Assembly: GCA_018066825.1 (NCBI GenBank) | Contig: JAGPVU010000117.1 | Location: 1-14,004 of the forward strand | Direction of reading: 5' to 3' | Length of the DNA stretch: 14,004 bases | DNA from: Cycloclasticus sp. | GTDB lineage: Bacteria > Pseudomonadota > Gammaproteobacteria > Methylococcales > Cycloclasticaceae | Shown here: piece after piece, positions 1 through 7,614 of the stretch | Layout: each line of letters starts with the position of its first letter | Numbering within the stretch: position 1 is the stretch's first letter | The notes under the pieces: model-generated | Seen by the model: the letters and a program-made list of their open reading frames with translations, nothing else | Told to the model about the DNA's origin: nothing | Database searches by the model: none | Program-made: the position numbers and the translations under genes

Positions 1-267
1 GATTATATTTCGTTGGGCCACTTTGGTGTGTACCAGCGAATTTTGAATGGTAGTGAGCGGCGTAAAGCGATTATTAAAGCCGCCGAACGTATCTACCCCG
101 ACTTATCTAAAGCCACTGAAGCGGTGCTGGACTTTAATGATAAGTACCAAACTCCAACAGCGGAAACGATTTCAAATGAGCTATCAACTGACTTGTCGGC
201 ATTAGGTGAGCAGTTAGCGAACCGAATTGAATTGGAAGACCAGCTGTTAGGCGAAATGCTGGCGTAA
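1..267 (+). CDS. rsd: Rsd/AlgQ-family anti-sigma-70 regulator, C-terminal part (5' end outside window)
   Basis: This is the C-terminal 88 residues of an Rsd/AlgQ-type protein; the reading frame is open to base 1, so the start lies upstream. Family members bind the housekeeping sigma factor RpoD in the cytoplasm and reduce its engagement with core RNA polymerase, notably in stationary phase. The visible part aligns from memory with E. coli Rsd: DYISLGHFGVYQRIL corresponds to its DYLSAGHFSIYERIL stretch, and the closing EQLANRIELEDQLL corresponds to EALEARFVLEDKLI. About 60 N-terminal residues of the usual ~158 would be missing. The TTG at 13 is internal and not the real start. A Nudix gene follows 9 bases after the stop, so they are probably co-transcribed. 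The family call is fairly sure; choosing between rsd and algQ is only naming. Confidence 0.8.
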   Translation, partial: DYISLGHFGVYQRILNGSERRKAIIKAAERIYPDLSKATEAVLDFNDKYQTPTAETISNELSTDLSALGEQLANRIELEDQLLGEMLA

Positions 268-276
268 GACAATGCA

Positions 277-831
277 ATGAAATTTTGCCCCGAATGTGGC
301 AGTCAAACTCAATCGAGCATACCTGAGGGCGATAATCGCTATCGGGATGTGTGTCATAGCTGCGACCTGATCCACTACCAAAATCCTCGTATCATTGCAG
401 GTTGCATACCTGTTTGGGAAGATAAGGTGCTGCTATGCAAACGTGCCATTAACCCACGTAAAGGGTATTGGACATTACCTGCAGGCTTTATGGAGTTGGG
501 CGAAACGACCGAGCAAGCAGCGCATAGGGAAACGCTAGAAGAGGCGCAAGCCATCGTTAAAAGCGATCAGCTCTACGCTGTATTTAACCTGCCACATATA
601 AACCAAGTGTATATGATGTACCGTTCTGCGTTACTGAAGCCGGAGTTCGCTAGCGGTGTGGAAAGCCTAGAGACGCGCTTGTTTGCAGAACATCAAATCC
701 CTTGGGGTGAACTTGCGTTTGAAACCATGCGATTATCCTTAGAGTACTTTTTTCAAGATAGGGCCAATAATAACTTTGTCTTTCGAACGACGGATATCGT
801 AAAGCCGTTGCGGCGATCAACCGGCAGCTAA
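277..831 (+). CDS. Nudix hydrolase with N-terminal zinc ribbon
   Basis: This 184-residue cytoplasmic Nudix hydrolase begins with a zinc-ribbon-like segment (C4, C7, C26, C29; CPEC and CHSC), as in the Nudix_N_2 group often annotated as ADP-ribose-pyrophosphatase-like. The Nudix box spans residues 70-92: G70, E76, R84-E85 and E88-E89 are present, so the metal-binding glutamates are intact. The conserved glycine near the end of the box is Q91, which from memory is tolerated in this subfamily (RETLEEA then N or Q). The block FNLPHINQVYMMYR is also typical of the group. The enzyme should cleave a nucleoside diphosphate linked to another moiety, but the substrate cannot be read from sequence. ATG 277 places the first zinc cysteine at residue 4. 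It lies 9 bases after rsd and 17 bases before the second Nudix gene, suggesting one transcript. Confidence 0.88.
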   Translation: MKFCPECGSQTQSSIPEGDNRYRDVCHSCDLIHYQNPRIIAGCIPVWEDKVLLCKRAINPRKGYWTLPAGFMELGETTEQAAHRETLEEAQAIVKSDQLYAVFNLPHINQVYMMYRSALLKPEFASGVESLETRLFAEHQIPWGELAFETMRLSLEYFFQDRANNNFVFRTTDIVKPLRRSTGS

Positions 832-848
832 CTCGCCACTGAGGCCGT

Positions 849-1418
849 ATGAAACGAGAGCAAATCATTCGTTGTTTAGAGCCCGCGTCAAGCATTCAGC
901 AGTGGCCAGAGCAAGGTCGTACAGATGGCTTACGTGACGCAGCAGTATTGGTGCCACTGGTGGAGCGGGACGAGTGGCATGTGCTGTTGACCAAACGTAC
1001 CGATCATTTACACCATCACCCCGGTCAAATTAGCTTTCCCGGCGGGCGAGCAGATTCCATCGACACATCACCTTTACATACAGCATTAAGAGAAACCCAA
1101 GAAGAAGTTGGTATTGACGCGCGTTTTATCGAGATTGCCGGAGTTATCGAACCGTATTTAACGGTTACTCGTTTTAATGTTGTGCCCATTGTCGGCTTTG
1201 TAGACCCAGCGTTTAAGCTAAAAATTGACAGTTTTGAAGTGGCCGAGGCGTTTGAAGTGCCGCTGGCTATACTGGCGGACCCATCGCAGTACCAACGGCA
1301 AAAAACGTTTTGGCAAAACCAGTGGCGTGAATACTGGGAGTTAACCTACCAGGAGCAGAGAATTTGGGGGGCAACAGCGGCCATGCTGCATGCATTAAGC
1401 CTTCGTCTGCAGAGCTAA
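849..1418 (+). CDS. nudL: CoA pyrophosphatase-type Nudix hydrolase (NudL-like)
   Basis: This 189-residue Nudix hydrolase has the extended CoA-pyrophosphatase signature. Residues 46-66 run LLTKR, then HHHPGQISFPGG, joined to a Nudix helix with R81-E82, E85-E86 and G88. E. coli NudL (YeaB) has the same spacing, one residue longer than the generic Nudix box. The family hydrolyses CoA and its oxidised or acylated forms to 3',5'-ADP and (acyl)phosphopantetheine. Later blocks (VIEPYLTVTRFNVVPIVGFV, and a WGATAAM near the C-terminus) also match this subfamily. It follows the zinc-ribbon Nudix gene closely. Its stop codon overlaps the convergent ogt stop by three bases (gene ends overlap at 1415-1418), so no terminator can fit directly behind it. 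The specific substrate is inferred from the motif, not shown. Confidence 0.85.
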   Translation: MKREQIIRCLEPASSIQQWPEQGRTDGLRDAAVLVPLVERDEWHVLLTKRTDHLHHHPGQISFPGGRADSIDTSPLHTALRETQEEVGIDARFIEIAGVIEPYLTVTRFNVVPIVGFVDPAFKLKIDSFEVAEAFEVPLAILADPSQYQRQKTFWQNQWREYWELTYQEQRIWGATAAMLHALSLRLQS

Positions 1419-1927
1419 AGAGGGCGTGATCGCTCGAACTCTATCAGCTCTTTCTTAGCCTTGACCCCGCCGGCATAACCGCTTAACTGACCGTTGTTGG
1501 CGATAACGCGGTGGCAGGGAATAATAATGCTGATGGCATTAGCGCCGTTTGCGCTGGCAACGGCTCGCACGGCTTTTTCGTTATCAACGGCTTTGGCGAG
1601 CTCTAAATAGGATTGCGTGCTCGCGTAAGGGATTTGTACCAGTGCGTGCCACACGGCTTGCTGGAAGGCAGAGCCGATCATCTGTAACGGCAGGTCAAAT
1701 TGCTGACGTTGGTGTTGAAAATACTCATCAAGCTGCAGCGCCGCTTGTTCTAATAATTCACAATTAGCAGTGACATAATGGGCGTCCAAAGTGACTTGAA
1801 TACGTCTATCAATGGCCTCTCGACGACTGCGGGCTTGCCAGTCACATAAGCAAAGCTTGTTTTCATAAGCGCCCAATAGCAAGTCACCTTGGGGTGCTTG
1901 GTACACTTGGATGTTAACCGTGTTCAT
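1415..1927 (-). CDS. ogt: Methylated-DNA--[protein]-cysteine S-methyltransferase (O6-alkylguanine-DNA alkyltransferase)
   Basis: This 170-residue suicide repair protein transfers the alkyl group from O6-alkylguanine (or O4-alkylthymine) in DNA to its own cysteine. The active-site block IIIPCHRVIA puts the acceptor at C138. The preceding RAVASANGANAIS carries the arginine finger (R121) and the recognition-helix asparagine (N127). The GSAFQQAVWHALVQIPYA stretch is the usual helix-turn-helix entry. There is no Ada-type N-terminal zinc/transcription domain, and the length fits stand-alone Ogt. ATG 1927 is preceded by a GAGG only two bases away, which is tight spacing. Upstream is a candidate promoter whose -10 sits in a perfect palindrome. 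The gene lies 124 bases downstream of the yehS-like gene on the same strand and converges on nudL. Ogt versus the near-identical naming Mgt is convention. Confidence 0.92.
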   Translation of the reverse strand: MNTVNIQVYQAPQGDLLLGAYENKLCLCDWQARSRREAIDRRIQVTLDAHYVTANCELLEQAALQLDEYFQHQRQQFDLPLQMIGSAFQQAVWHALVQIPYASTQSYLELAKAVDNEKAVRAVASANGANAISIIIPCHRVIANNGQLSGYAGGVKAKKELIEFERSRPL

Positions 1928-1955
1928 TTCCTCATCATACGCCCAGCGACAGGGG

Positions 1956-1969
1956 AAACCTATAGGTTT
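1956..1969. repeat. Perfect 14-base palindrome overlapping the ogt candidate promoter
   Basis: AAACCTATAGGTTT equals its own reverse complement. It covers the candidate -10 of the ogt promoter and lies about 30 bases upstream of the ogt start, so a dimeric regulator is possible. That role is inferred from position only. Confidence 0.5.
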
Positions 1970-1986
1970 AATAAGCGAGGTGTAAA
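1959..1986 (-). promoter_or_regulatory. Candidate sigma-70 promoter of ogt
   Basis: On the - strand TTTACA (1981-1986; five of six consensus bases) is followed after 16 bases by TATAGG (1959-1964; four of six). A start near 1952 would give a 5' leader of about 25 bases before the ogt ATG. The spacing is acceptable but the -10 is weak, so the call is tentative. Confidence 0.35.
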
Positions 1987-2004
1987 CGCCTATGCTTATT
2001 TTTT
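1970..2004 (+). terminator. Terminator-like hairpin on the + strand upstream of ogt
   Basis: AATAAGC (1970-1976) pairs with GCTTATT (1994-2000). Inside it, AGGTGT (1978-1983) pairs with ACGCCT (1986-1991) with one G-U pair and a two-base loop, and a T run (1999-2004) follows. The T run exists only in the + direction, so this would end a rightward transcript. The only upstream + strand genes are rsd and the two Nudix genes, so their mRNA would cross ogt in antisense before stopping here. Unpaired bases at the junction weaken the hairpin. Confidence 0.45.
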
Positions 2005-2051
2005 AGATAAAATGAGTTGGCTCCTTTGCGCGCTGGCTTGTATAAGGTGTT

Positions 2052-2516
2052 TTAATCAGCGGGGCGAAACTTTGCTTGTATGCCCTGCAAAAAATTACGT
2101 AAGACTTGGTCTTTGCAGGTGCGATAATGTTTATGATCAGCGCGGCGGAAAAAAGCGCTTAATTCGTGTTTGCTGAGCGATAAGCCTGATTCTATCAACA
2201 TCTTCAGTACCTCATCATTTTGCAAATTTAGGGCGATTTTTAATTTGCGTAGAATAATATTATTACTGAGTTTTTTTTCTGCTTCAGGCAACGGCCCGTC
2301 TTGTTTGCCGCGGCGGTCAATAATTACGCCATTTAAGAAAGTGGCAAATTGCTTGTCGGTGCAGTTGATGTAGGCTTCATCATCGTCCTTTTTAAGCCAG
2401 TTGCTAATGTCCTCACGGCTCACGCTGAGTCCCGCAAGCTCGAACAGTTCAATCATTTTTGAATCGCTAAAATCAAAACAGTAGCGTAGACGGCGTAAAA
2501 CATCGTTATTGGTCAC
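2052..2516 (-). CDS. yehS: DUF1456 family protein (YehS-like)
   Basis: This 154-residue soluble protein is built from two copies of the DUF1456 unit, at about residues 1-70 and 84-152. Each has the pattern NN-x-x-LR-(R/K)-L(R/K), a short acidic helix, an LSxS/LS(K/R)xE segment, a charged D-rich turn, then C-x(3)-Q/D and F-L-N/Q-G. Length and both repeats match E. coli YehS (156 residues). No catalytic residues are evident and the molecular function is unknown. The start is GTG 2516, supported by AGGA seven bases upstream; the overlapping ATG is out of frame and stops immediately. It lies upstream of ogt on the same strand with a 124-base gap that carries a candidate ogt promoter, so co-transcription is uncertain. 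The family call is sure. Confidence 0.88.
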   Translation of the reverse strand: MTNNDVLRRLRYCFDFSDSKMIELFELAGLSVSREDISNWLKKDDDEAYINCTDKQFATFLNGVIIDRRGKQDGPLPEAEKKLSNNIILRKLKIALNLQNDEVLKMLIESGLSLSKHELSAFFRRADHKHYRTCKDQVLRNFLQGIQAKFRPAD

Positions 2517-2601
2517 ATCAATATCCTAAGTTGTGGGGCGTCGCATCCAAATAATGCAAAGCCTACCGGTCAGCGCTACCCAGTAGTAGCGTTCTGCGGC
2601 A

Positions 2602-2607
2602 AGAATA
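2602..2607 (-). promoter_or_regulatory. Possible extended -10 element for the yehS-like gene
   Basis: On the - strand TATTCT (2602-2607) is preceded by TGC, giving an extended -10 pattern. No convincing -35 lies 16-18 bases upstream. A start near 2595 would leave a leader of about 80 bases. The rest of the 2517-2652 gap shows only a short inverted repeat, CGCTAC (2574-2579) / GTAGCG (2586-2591), which falls inside that leader. Confidence 0.25.
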
Positions 2608-2652
2608 GCATTTTTGGCTGCGCTGTTGTGGATGCCGAAGCAATTGTTAAAG

Positions 2653-2685
2653 AAAAAGGCCGTGTTTTTCAAAACATGGCCTTTT
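2653..2685 (-). terminator. Intrinsic terminator of the pepN cluster
   Basis: A long hairpin pairs 2654-2668 with 2671-2685: four A-T pairs, GGCC, one G-U, then TG and T-A pairs to a tiny loop. Read on the - strand it begins 13 bases after the pepN stop and runs into TTTTTCTTT, a good U-tract. The stem ends are A/T-rich on both sides, so weak + strand function is possible, but no + strand gene ends here. Confidence 0.88.
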
Positions 2686-2697
2686 GTCGTCGAGGCT

Positions 2698-5310
2698 TTA
2701 AGCTTTTAAGCTACGCGTTACAATTTCTAGTACATCGTTTGACAAGGGGCTATGTGCTTGGATGCGCTTGAGTTGTTGTTTAATTAATTGCTGGCGAGAC
2801 AGGTCAAATTTTTTCCAACGACTCAGCGAGCCGGCCAAGCGAGCGGCAATCTGTGGGTTGATGGCGTCTAAGTCAATAATGCTGTTGGCGATAAAGACGT
2901 AACCAGAGCCATCGGCGGCGTTAAACTGTAGTGGGTTAGCCGAAGCAAAGGCACCGATCAAACTGCGCACGCGGTTGGGTGTTTTAAGGTCAAAATCCGG
3001 GTGTAGCAGCAGCTGTTTAACTTTATCTAAGGCGTCAGGTTTTTCGGAACAAGCCTGTAGACTAAACCATTTATCGATCACTAAATCTTCGCCTTGCCAT
3101 TGCTGATAAAACGCGTCGAAATAGGGCGAATTTTGAGCGCTGTCGAGATGGCTTAGTTGTCCTAGTGCCGACATTTGGTCAGTCATGTTTTGTGCGCCGT
3201 CAAATTGTTGTATAGACAGGTTGATTAATTGCGGCTCGCCCAGCGTCATCAAATAATCTAGGCACAGGTTTTTAAAGCTGCGTTGAGCGATGTCTTGCGC
3301 CTTAATGCCTGCACCGGCTTGGTGGTAAGTCTGGTAATTAGTTAACCATAAGTCTTTTAAGGCATGTGCTAAACCGTGTTTAATATGGCGGTGGGCTTGA
3401 TATAAGGCATCAATATCTATGACGTCCATTTGTTCTGCCAGATAAGCTTTCGCCGGCAGGCTTAATAGTAATGACTGGTAAGCGAGGTCATCTAGCGGTT
3501 GCTGTAATACATGGCGAAAGGCTGCAATAAGTTGTATCGGGAGTTCAGCTAAGGGGGCGTGCTGTTGAATGTTTTCAACCGTGTTAAAAATTAACGCGCT
3601 TAAACAGTTTTGACCGGCTTCCCATCGGTTGAATGTGTCGCTATCGTGCTGAAACAAAAATAATTGTGTTTCAAGGCTTTGTTGCTGGATTAATTTAACG
3701 GGTGCAGAAAAGCCGCGCAGGATAGACGCAATAGGTTCGTCATCGAGTTGCTCGAAGGTAAAAGACTGCTCTGGCTCGGTTAGTTGTAATACACACTCCT
3801 CCGCTGAACCTCCTTGTTTATCCAATAGGCCTACTCGAATGGGTATATGGAAAGCTTTTTTGTCGTGTTGATTTGGCGTTGCGGGGCAGCTTTGTTTGAG
3901 CGTAAGGGTGAATTGCTTTTTATCGGCGTTATAGTAGCTGTTAACCTCGATGACCGGTGTACCAGCCTGAGAATACCAGTGTCTAAATTGCTGTAGCTCG
4001 GTCTGATTGGCGTCTTCCAGTGCTTTCACAAAATCATCGGTGGTAACCGCCTGACCATCGTGGCGCTCAAAGTACAAATCACAGCCGCGCCTGAAACCCT
4101 TTTCGCCTAATAGGGTGTGCAGCATGCGTACCACTTCGGCACCTTTTTCATACACGGTTAGGGTGTAAAAATTATTAATTTCTACATAAGCGTCTGGACG
4201 AATAGGGTGGGCCAGTGGGCTTGCATCTTCAGCAAATTGGTGGGTGCGCAACATGTTAACGTCTTTAATCCGTTTCACCGCATCTGAGGTTTGATGCGCA
4301 GTAAATTGCTGGTCACGAAAAACGGTGAAGCCTTCTTTTAGACTGAGTTGAAACCAGTCGCGGCAGGTTACGCGGTTACCCGACCAGTTATGAAAATATT
4401 CGTGGCCAATTACCGCTTCTATATTTTCATAGTCCGCATCGGTGGCGCTGGCTTCGCTGGCCAACACAAATTTAGTATTAAAGATATTTAGCCCTTTGTT
4501 TTCCATCGCGCCCATATTGAAGTGGCTGACGGCGACGATCATATATAGATCCAAATCGTATTCACGACCAAACGCTTCTTCATCCCAGCGCATGGCGTTT
4601 TTCAGCGACTGCATGGCGTGTTGGGTTTTATCTAAGTCATGTGCTTCCACATAAATTTCAAGCGCGATCTCTCGACCAGAACAGGTGGTGAAGCGATCTT
4701 GCAAGCAGGCCAAATTGCCCGCGACTAAGGCGAATAAATAACTGGGCTTAGGAAAGGGGTCTTGCCAGCTCGCCCAGTGTTTATTGTTGTCTAAAACGCC
4801 CTGATCGATCCGGTTGCCGTTAGATAGTAGAACCGGGTAGTTGTCTTTATCAGCCACTAGGGTCACATGAAAGCTAGACATTACATCGGGCCGATCTAAA
4901 TACCAAGTAATGCGCCTAAAGCCTTCTGCTTCGCATTGCGTGCAGAGCATTGTTTTTGATTCGTATAGGCCGCTAAGTGCGGTGTTGCTAGAAGGTTGTA
5001 TCCGGTTGGTTATTTCTAAAATAAAGTCGTCACTTGGTTGTAAAATAGTGAGCGTTTCGTCGTTTATCAGGTAGTCCTTCTCGGCCAATGCTTGATTGTC
5101 GACGAGGATAGAAACCAAGGTAAGGTCTTCACCGACTAATACTAAATCATCGGGCTTTAGCTGGCACAATGGATTGCGGTGGATGCTTAAACGCGAACGC
5201 ACGTAGGTATCATCTGCCGACAGCTCAAAGTGCAACTCGCTGTGACTGATTAAAAAGGGCGGAACGGTGTAATCGTTTAAGTAAATGGTTTGTGCTTCAG
5301 TGTTGGACAT
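2698..5310 (-). CDS. pepN: Aminopeptidase N (M1 family zinc metallopeptidase)
   Basis: This 870-residue cytoplasmic zinc aminopeptidase releases N-terminal residues from peptides, finishing degradation begun by ATP-dependent proteases. The substrate-anchoring GAMEN motif is at 267-271 and the zinc site is H303-E-Y-F-H307 with E326 (HExxH-x18-E). The transition-state tyrosine is Y387 within NNFYTLTVYEKGAE. Each position is offset by six from the E. coli enzyme as I remember it, and total length is the same. CTQCEAEGFRRITWYLDRPDV and HNWSGNRVTCRDWFQL are near-identical family blocks. The C-terminal helical domain is complete. It is the last gene of a five-gene - strand cluster, 13 bases after the DUF423 gene, with no clear Shine-Dalgarno before ATG 5310. 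Coupling to upstream translation is therefore plausible. It is followed by a strong terminator. Confidence 0.97.
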   Translation of the reverse strand: MSNTEAQTIYLNDYTVPPFLISHSELHFELSADDTYVRSRLSIHRNPLCQLKPDDLVLVGEDLTLVSILVDNQALAEKDYLINDETLTILQPSDDFILEITNRIQPSSNTALSGLYESKTMLCTQCEAEGFRRITWYLDRPDVMSSFHVTLVADKDNYPVLLSNGNRIDQGVLDNNKHWASWQDPFPKPSYLFALVAGNLACLQDRFTTCSGREIALEIYVEAHDLDKTQHAMQSLKNAMRWDEEAFGREYDLDLYMIVAVSHFNMGAMENKGLNIFNTKFVLASEASATDADYENIEAVIGHEYFHNWSGNRVTCRDWFQLSLKEGFTVFRDQQFTAHQTSDAVKRIKDVNMLRTHQFAEDASPLAHPIRPDAYVEINNFYTLTVYEKGAEVVRMLHTLLGEKGFRRGCDLYFERHDGQAVTTDDFVKALEDANQTELQQFRHWYSQAGTPVIEVNSYYNADKKQFTLTLKQSCPATPNQHDKKAFHIPIRVGLLDKQGGSAEECVLQLTEPEQSFTFEQLDDEPIASILRGFSAPVKLIQQQSLETQLFLFQHDSDTFNRWEAGQNCLSALIFNTVENIQQHAPLAELPIQLIAAFRHVLQQPLDDLAYQSLLLSLPAKAYLAEQMDVIDIDALYQAHRHIKHGLAHALKDLWLTNYQTYHQAGAGIKAQDIAQRSFKNLCLDYLMTLGEPQLINLSIQQFDGAQNMTDQMSALGQLSHLDSAQNSPYFDAFYQQWQGEDLVIDKWFSLQACSEKPDALDKVKQLLLHPDFDLKTPNRVRSLIGAFASANPLQFNAADGSGYVFIANSIIDLDAINPQIAARLAGSLSRWKKFDLSRQQLIKQQLKRIQAHSPLSNDVLEIVTRSLKA

Positions 5311-5323
5311 ATAACAGGGGTTA

Positions 5324-5698
5324 TTATTTGGGTTTAAATGATGCGTAAGCCAGTAGCGCCCACGCGATTAAAAATGAGGCGCCTCCGATAGGCGTTATTG
5401 CGCCGAGGGGCTTAATGCCACTTAAACTCAGCGCGTACAGGCTGCCGGAAAATATCAAAATGCCTGCGAACATAAACCACGCGGCTTTAGGCAATAAACG
5501 AGATGCGTTTTGTTGCTGAATAAGGCCGATGATTAGTAAACCAATGGCGTGCCACAGTTGATAGTCAACCGCGGTGTGGTAGATCGCTAGCAGATCCGGT
5601 GTTAAGGTGTTTTTTAAACCGTGCGCGCCAAAGGCACCGAAGGCAACGGCAAAAAAGGCGAGTATCGCGCCTAGACTAATACACTGCTTAGCGTTCAT
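5324..5698 (-). CDS. DUF423 small inner-membrane protein (YgdD-like)
   Basis: This 124-residue integral membrane protein shows four hydrophobic segments at about residues 7-26, 47-61, 72-90 and 98-118. The family hallmark AFGAFGAHGLK is near the first loop, followed by YHTAVDYQLWHAIGLL, both characteristic of DUF423 (E. coli YgdD). The molecular function is not known. ATG 5698 lies five bases after the moaB stop, with GGAA overlapping the end of moaB as a possible ribosome-binding site. pepN follows after 13 bases. The context (protease, peptidase, MoaB) does not point to a function. The family assignment is firm; no substrate or partner can be inferred. Confidence 0.88.
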   Translation of the reverse strand: MNAKQCISLGAILAFFAVAFGAFGAHGLKNTLTPDLLAIYHTAVDYQLWHAIGLLIIGLIQQQNASRLLPKAAWFMFAGILIFSGSLYALSLSGIKPLGAITPIGGASFLIAWALLAYASFKPK

Positions 5699-5703
5699 GA
5701 TTT

Positions 5704-6228
5704 CTACTTTTCCAACAGCCGGGGCATGACTTCGACTAGGTTGCAGGGCCGTGTGCGATAGTCTAACTGGGCGCTAATAAGTTTATCCCAGGCGGTGCGG
5801 CAAGCGCCGGATGAGCCGGGTACACAAAAAATATAATGCCCATTGGCAACGCCTGCGATGGCCCTAGATTGTATTGTCGAGGTGCCGATCTCATCATAAG
5901 AAAGACTACGAAAAACCTCACCAAAACCTGTTAACTCTTTATCTAATAAAGGCTGTACCGCTTCAGGTGTGCCATCACGGCCAGTAACGCCAGTGCCACC
6001 GGTAGTGATGATAGCGTTAATGCTAGGGTCGGCTATCCAGCTTGATAGTTTGGCCCGTATCAAATAAATATCATCGGCAATAATGGCTTTATCGGCGCAG
6101 CGATGCCCTGTTTCAGTTAATCGGTCGACCAGTGTTTTGCCTGAGGTGTCTGTGGCTTCAGTGCGAGAATCAGACACCACCATGATGGCGATATTGAGGG
6201 AAATAAATTGACGTTGAGTGTTTGACAT
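5704..6228 (-). CDS. moaB: MoaB/MogA-family molybdenum cofactor biosynthesis protein
   Basis: This 174-residue cytoplasmic protein of the MoCF-binding fold is used in adenylation of molybdopterin during molybdenum cofactor synthesis. The molybdopterin-binding signature TTGGTG is at 75-80, followed by RDGTPEA (84-90), GFGE (101-104) and the PGSSGA loop (137-142). The N-terminal region (VVSDSRTEATDTSGKTLVDRL) and length fit MoaB better than the ~195-residue MogA or the fused Cnx1/MoeA forms. In E. coli the true adenylyltransferase is MogA and MoaB's role is less clear; in lineages lacking MogA, MoaB may serve. No other cofactor gene is in the window. ATG 6228 follows the degQ stop by six bases without a clear Shine-Dalgarno, so translation may depend on degQ. 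Confidence 0.93.
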   Translation of the reverse strand: MSNTQRQFISLNIAIMVVSDSRTEATDTSGKTLVDRLTETGHRCADKAIIADDIYLIRAKLSSWIADPSINAIITTGGTGVTGRDGTPEAVQPLLDKELTGFGEVFRSLSYDEIGTSTIQSRAIAGVANGHYIFCVPGSSGACRTAWDKLISAQLDYRTRPCNLVEVMPRLLEK

Positions 6229-6234
6229 AATGGA

Positions 6235-7599
6235 TTACCGAATAATGATGAAGAAGGCAGTTTTGTCGCGCTGAACATTAAGAAGCAATGACGAGTGCCC
6301 CTTGGCTGCTTTAATCAGTTCAGTTGTATTTTGCACCAGCACGCGATTTGCTTGCGTGATAATGTCACCCTTACGTAAGCCGTTATGCCAAGCGTTTGAA
6401 TAGAGGGTGACGTCGATCACTTTGACGCCTTGTTTTACAGCGAGGCTGTTGTCGCCAGTTGTTAAATTTGACAAGGTGGCGCCGTTGAGCTGTTGATGGG
6501 CTTTTGAGCCATCTAAACGAACAAGCTTCTTTTTACCAATTTTGATCGTTAAGTGTCGTTGCTCGCCATTGCGTAAAATTTGTAAGCTTGCTTTATCGCC
6601 AACGCTTAGTAAGCCCAAGCTGTTTTTTAAGGTGGCACTGTTCTTTGCTCTTTTACCGTTAACGCTGAGTATAATGTCACTGGCCTGTAAGCCTGCTTTT
6701 TCTGCAGGCGAGTCATGCTCAATTTGACTAATAATAACGCCGCGTTTAATTGGTAAATTGAACGCTTGTGCCAATTCGGGTGTTAAGTCTTGAACGCTGA
6801 TGCCAAGCTGTCCACGGTTGGTTTTACCAAACTTAACTAACTGGTCTTTTATACTCATCGCCATATTGCTGGGAATAGCAAAACCAATACCGACGTTACC
6901 GCCATTTGGCGCAATGATAGCCGTATTAATGCCGATCAATTCACCCCTTAAATTGATGAGTGCGCCGCCCGAGTTGCCGGGGTTGATGGAGGCATCTGTC
7001 TGAATAAAATCTTCATAACCTTCAATGCCCAGGCCAGATCGACCTAAAGCGCTGACGATGCCTGAGGTTACGGTTTGCCCAAGACCAAACGGGTTGCCAA
7101 TGGCGACCACAAAATCGCCGACGCGCAAATCATCAGAGTCAGCGATTGTCAAATCAGTTAGGTTTTGACCCTCTATTTTTATTACTGCTACATCAGACTC
7201 AGGGTCACTACCGACAACGGCGGCGCTAAAAGATCGGCCGTCACGTAAGGTAACAGTAATTTTGTCGGCCTTATCGATAACGTGATGGTTGGTAATAATA
7301 AGCCCACGATCAGAATCCACAATCACACCAGAACCCAAGCTTTGTGAAGGCCGTTGTCTAGGTGCGTTAGGGATCTGAAAAAAACGACGGAAAAAGGGAT
7401 CTTGCAGTAAGGGGTTTTCTCGTTGAGCGACAAAATTTTGGGTGGCAATATTAACCACAGCCGGCGTTACTTTTTCCAGAATCGGGGCTAAGCTAGGCAG
7501 CGGGCGATCAGCCAGTAAACTCGGTAGCGCAGCGTGGGCGTGACTAAAAAAGAGCGCAAAATAAACGCTAACTAGAAACAAGGGTCTAAAAGTTGGCAT
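6235..7599 (-). CDS. degQ: Periplasmic serine endoprotease DegQ (HtrA family, two PDZ domains)
   Basis: This 454-residue HtrA protease degrades misfolded envelope proteins in the periplasm. Residues 1-23 form a signal peptide with an AHA cleavage site. The trypsin-like domain follows at about 35-255 with the triad H106 (TNHHVI), D136 (SDVAVI) and S210 (GNSGG). PDZ1 is at about 260-355 (GQLGISVQDLTPELA), and PDZ2 at about 365-450. Two PDZ domains and no transmembrane anchor separate it from DegS. The short linker between the signal peptide and the protease domain and the length (E. coli DegQ is 455) favour DegQ over DegP. ATG 7599 has AGGA six bases upstream. It follows the small membrane-protein gene by 15 bases and precedes moaB by six. 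I see no internal sigma-E-type promoter, though I did not test for one systematically. Confidence 0.95.
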   Translation of the reverse strand: MPTFRPLFLVSVYFALFFSHAHAALPSLLADRPLPSLAPILEKVTPAVVNIATQNFVAQRENPLLQDPFFRRFFQIPNAPRQRPSQSLGSGVIVDSDRGLIITNHHVIDKADKITVTLRDGRSFSAAVVGSDPESDVAVIKIEGQNLTDLTIADSDDLRVGDFVVAIGNPFGLGQTVTSGIVSALGRSGLGIEGYEDFIQTDASINPGNSGGALINLRGELIGINTAIIAPNGGNVGIGFAIPSNMAMSIKDQLVKFGKTNRGQLGISVQDLTPELAQAFNLPIKRGVIISQIEHDSPAEKAGLQASDIILSVNGKRAKNSATLKNSLGLLSVGDKASLQILRNGEQRHLTIKIGKKKLVRLDGSKAHQQLNGATLSNLTTGDNSLAVKQGVKVIDVTLYSNAWHNGLRKGDIITQANRVLVQNTTELIKAAKGHSSLLLNVQRDKTAFFIIIR

Positions 7600-7614
7600 G
7601 GTAAATCCTAACAG

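Noticed and set aside
849..895. Possible start of a longer - strand gene over the Nudix pair (650-895)
   Set aside because: No homology seen and it lies antisense to two clear Nudix genes.
1041..1115. Apparent one-residue misfit of the NudL Nudix box, taken at first for a defect
   Set aside because: E. coli NudL, as remembered, has the same extra residue, so it is normal for the subfamily.
1889..2176. + strand open frame of 95 codons across the ogt start and yehS end
   Set aside because: No recognisable protein, no ribosome-binding site, and it overlaps two well supported - strand genes and a hairpin.
2543..2635. Separated GCATCC / GGATGC inverted repeat upstream of the yehS-like gene
   Set aside because: Six bases separated by more than 80 is expected by chance; no consistent fold joins them.
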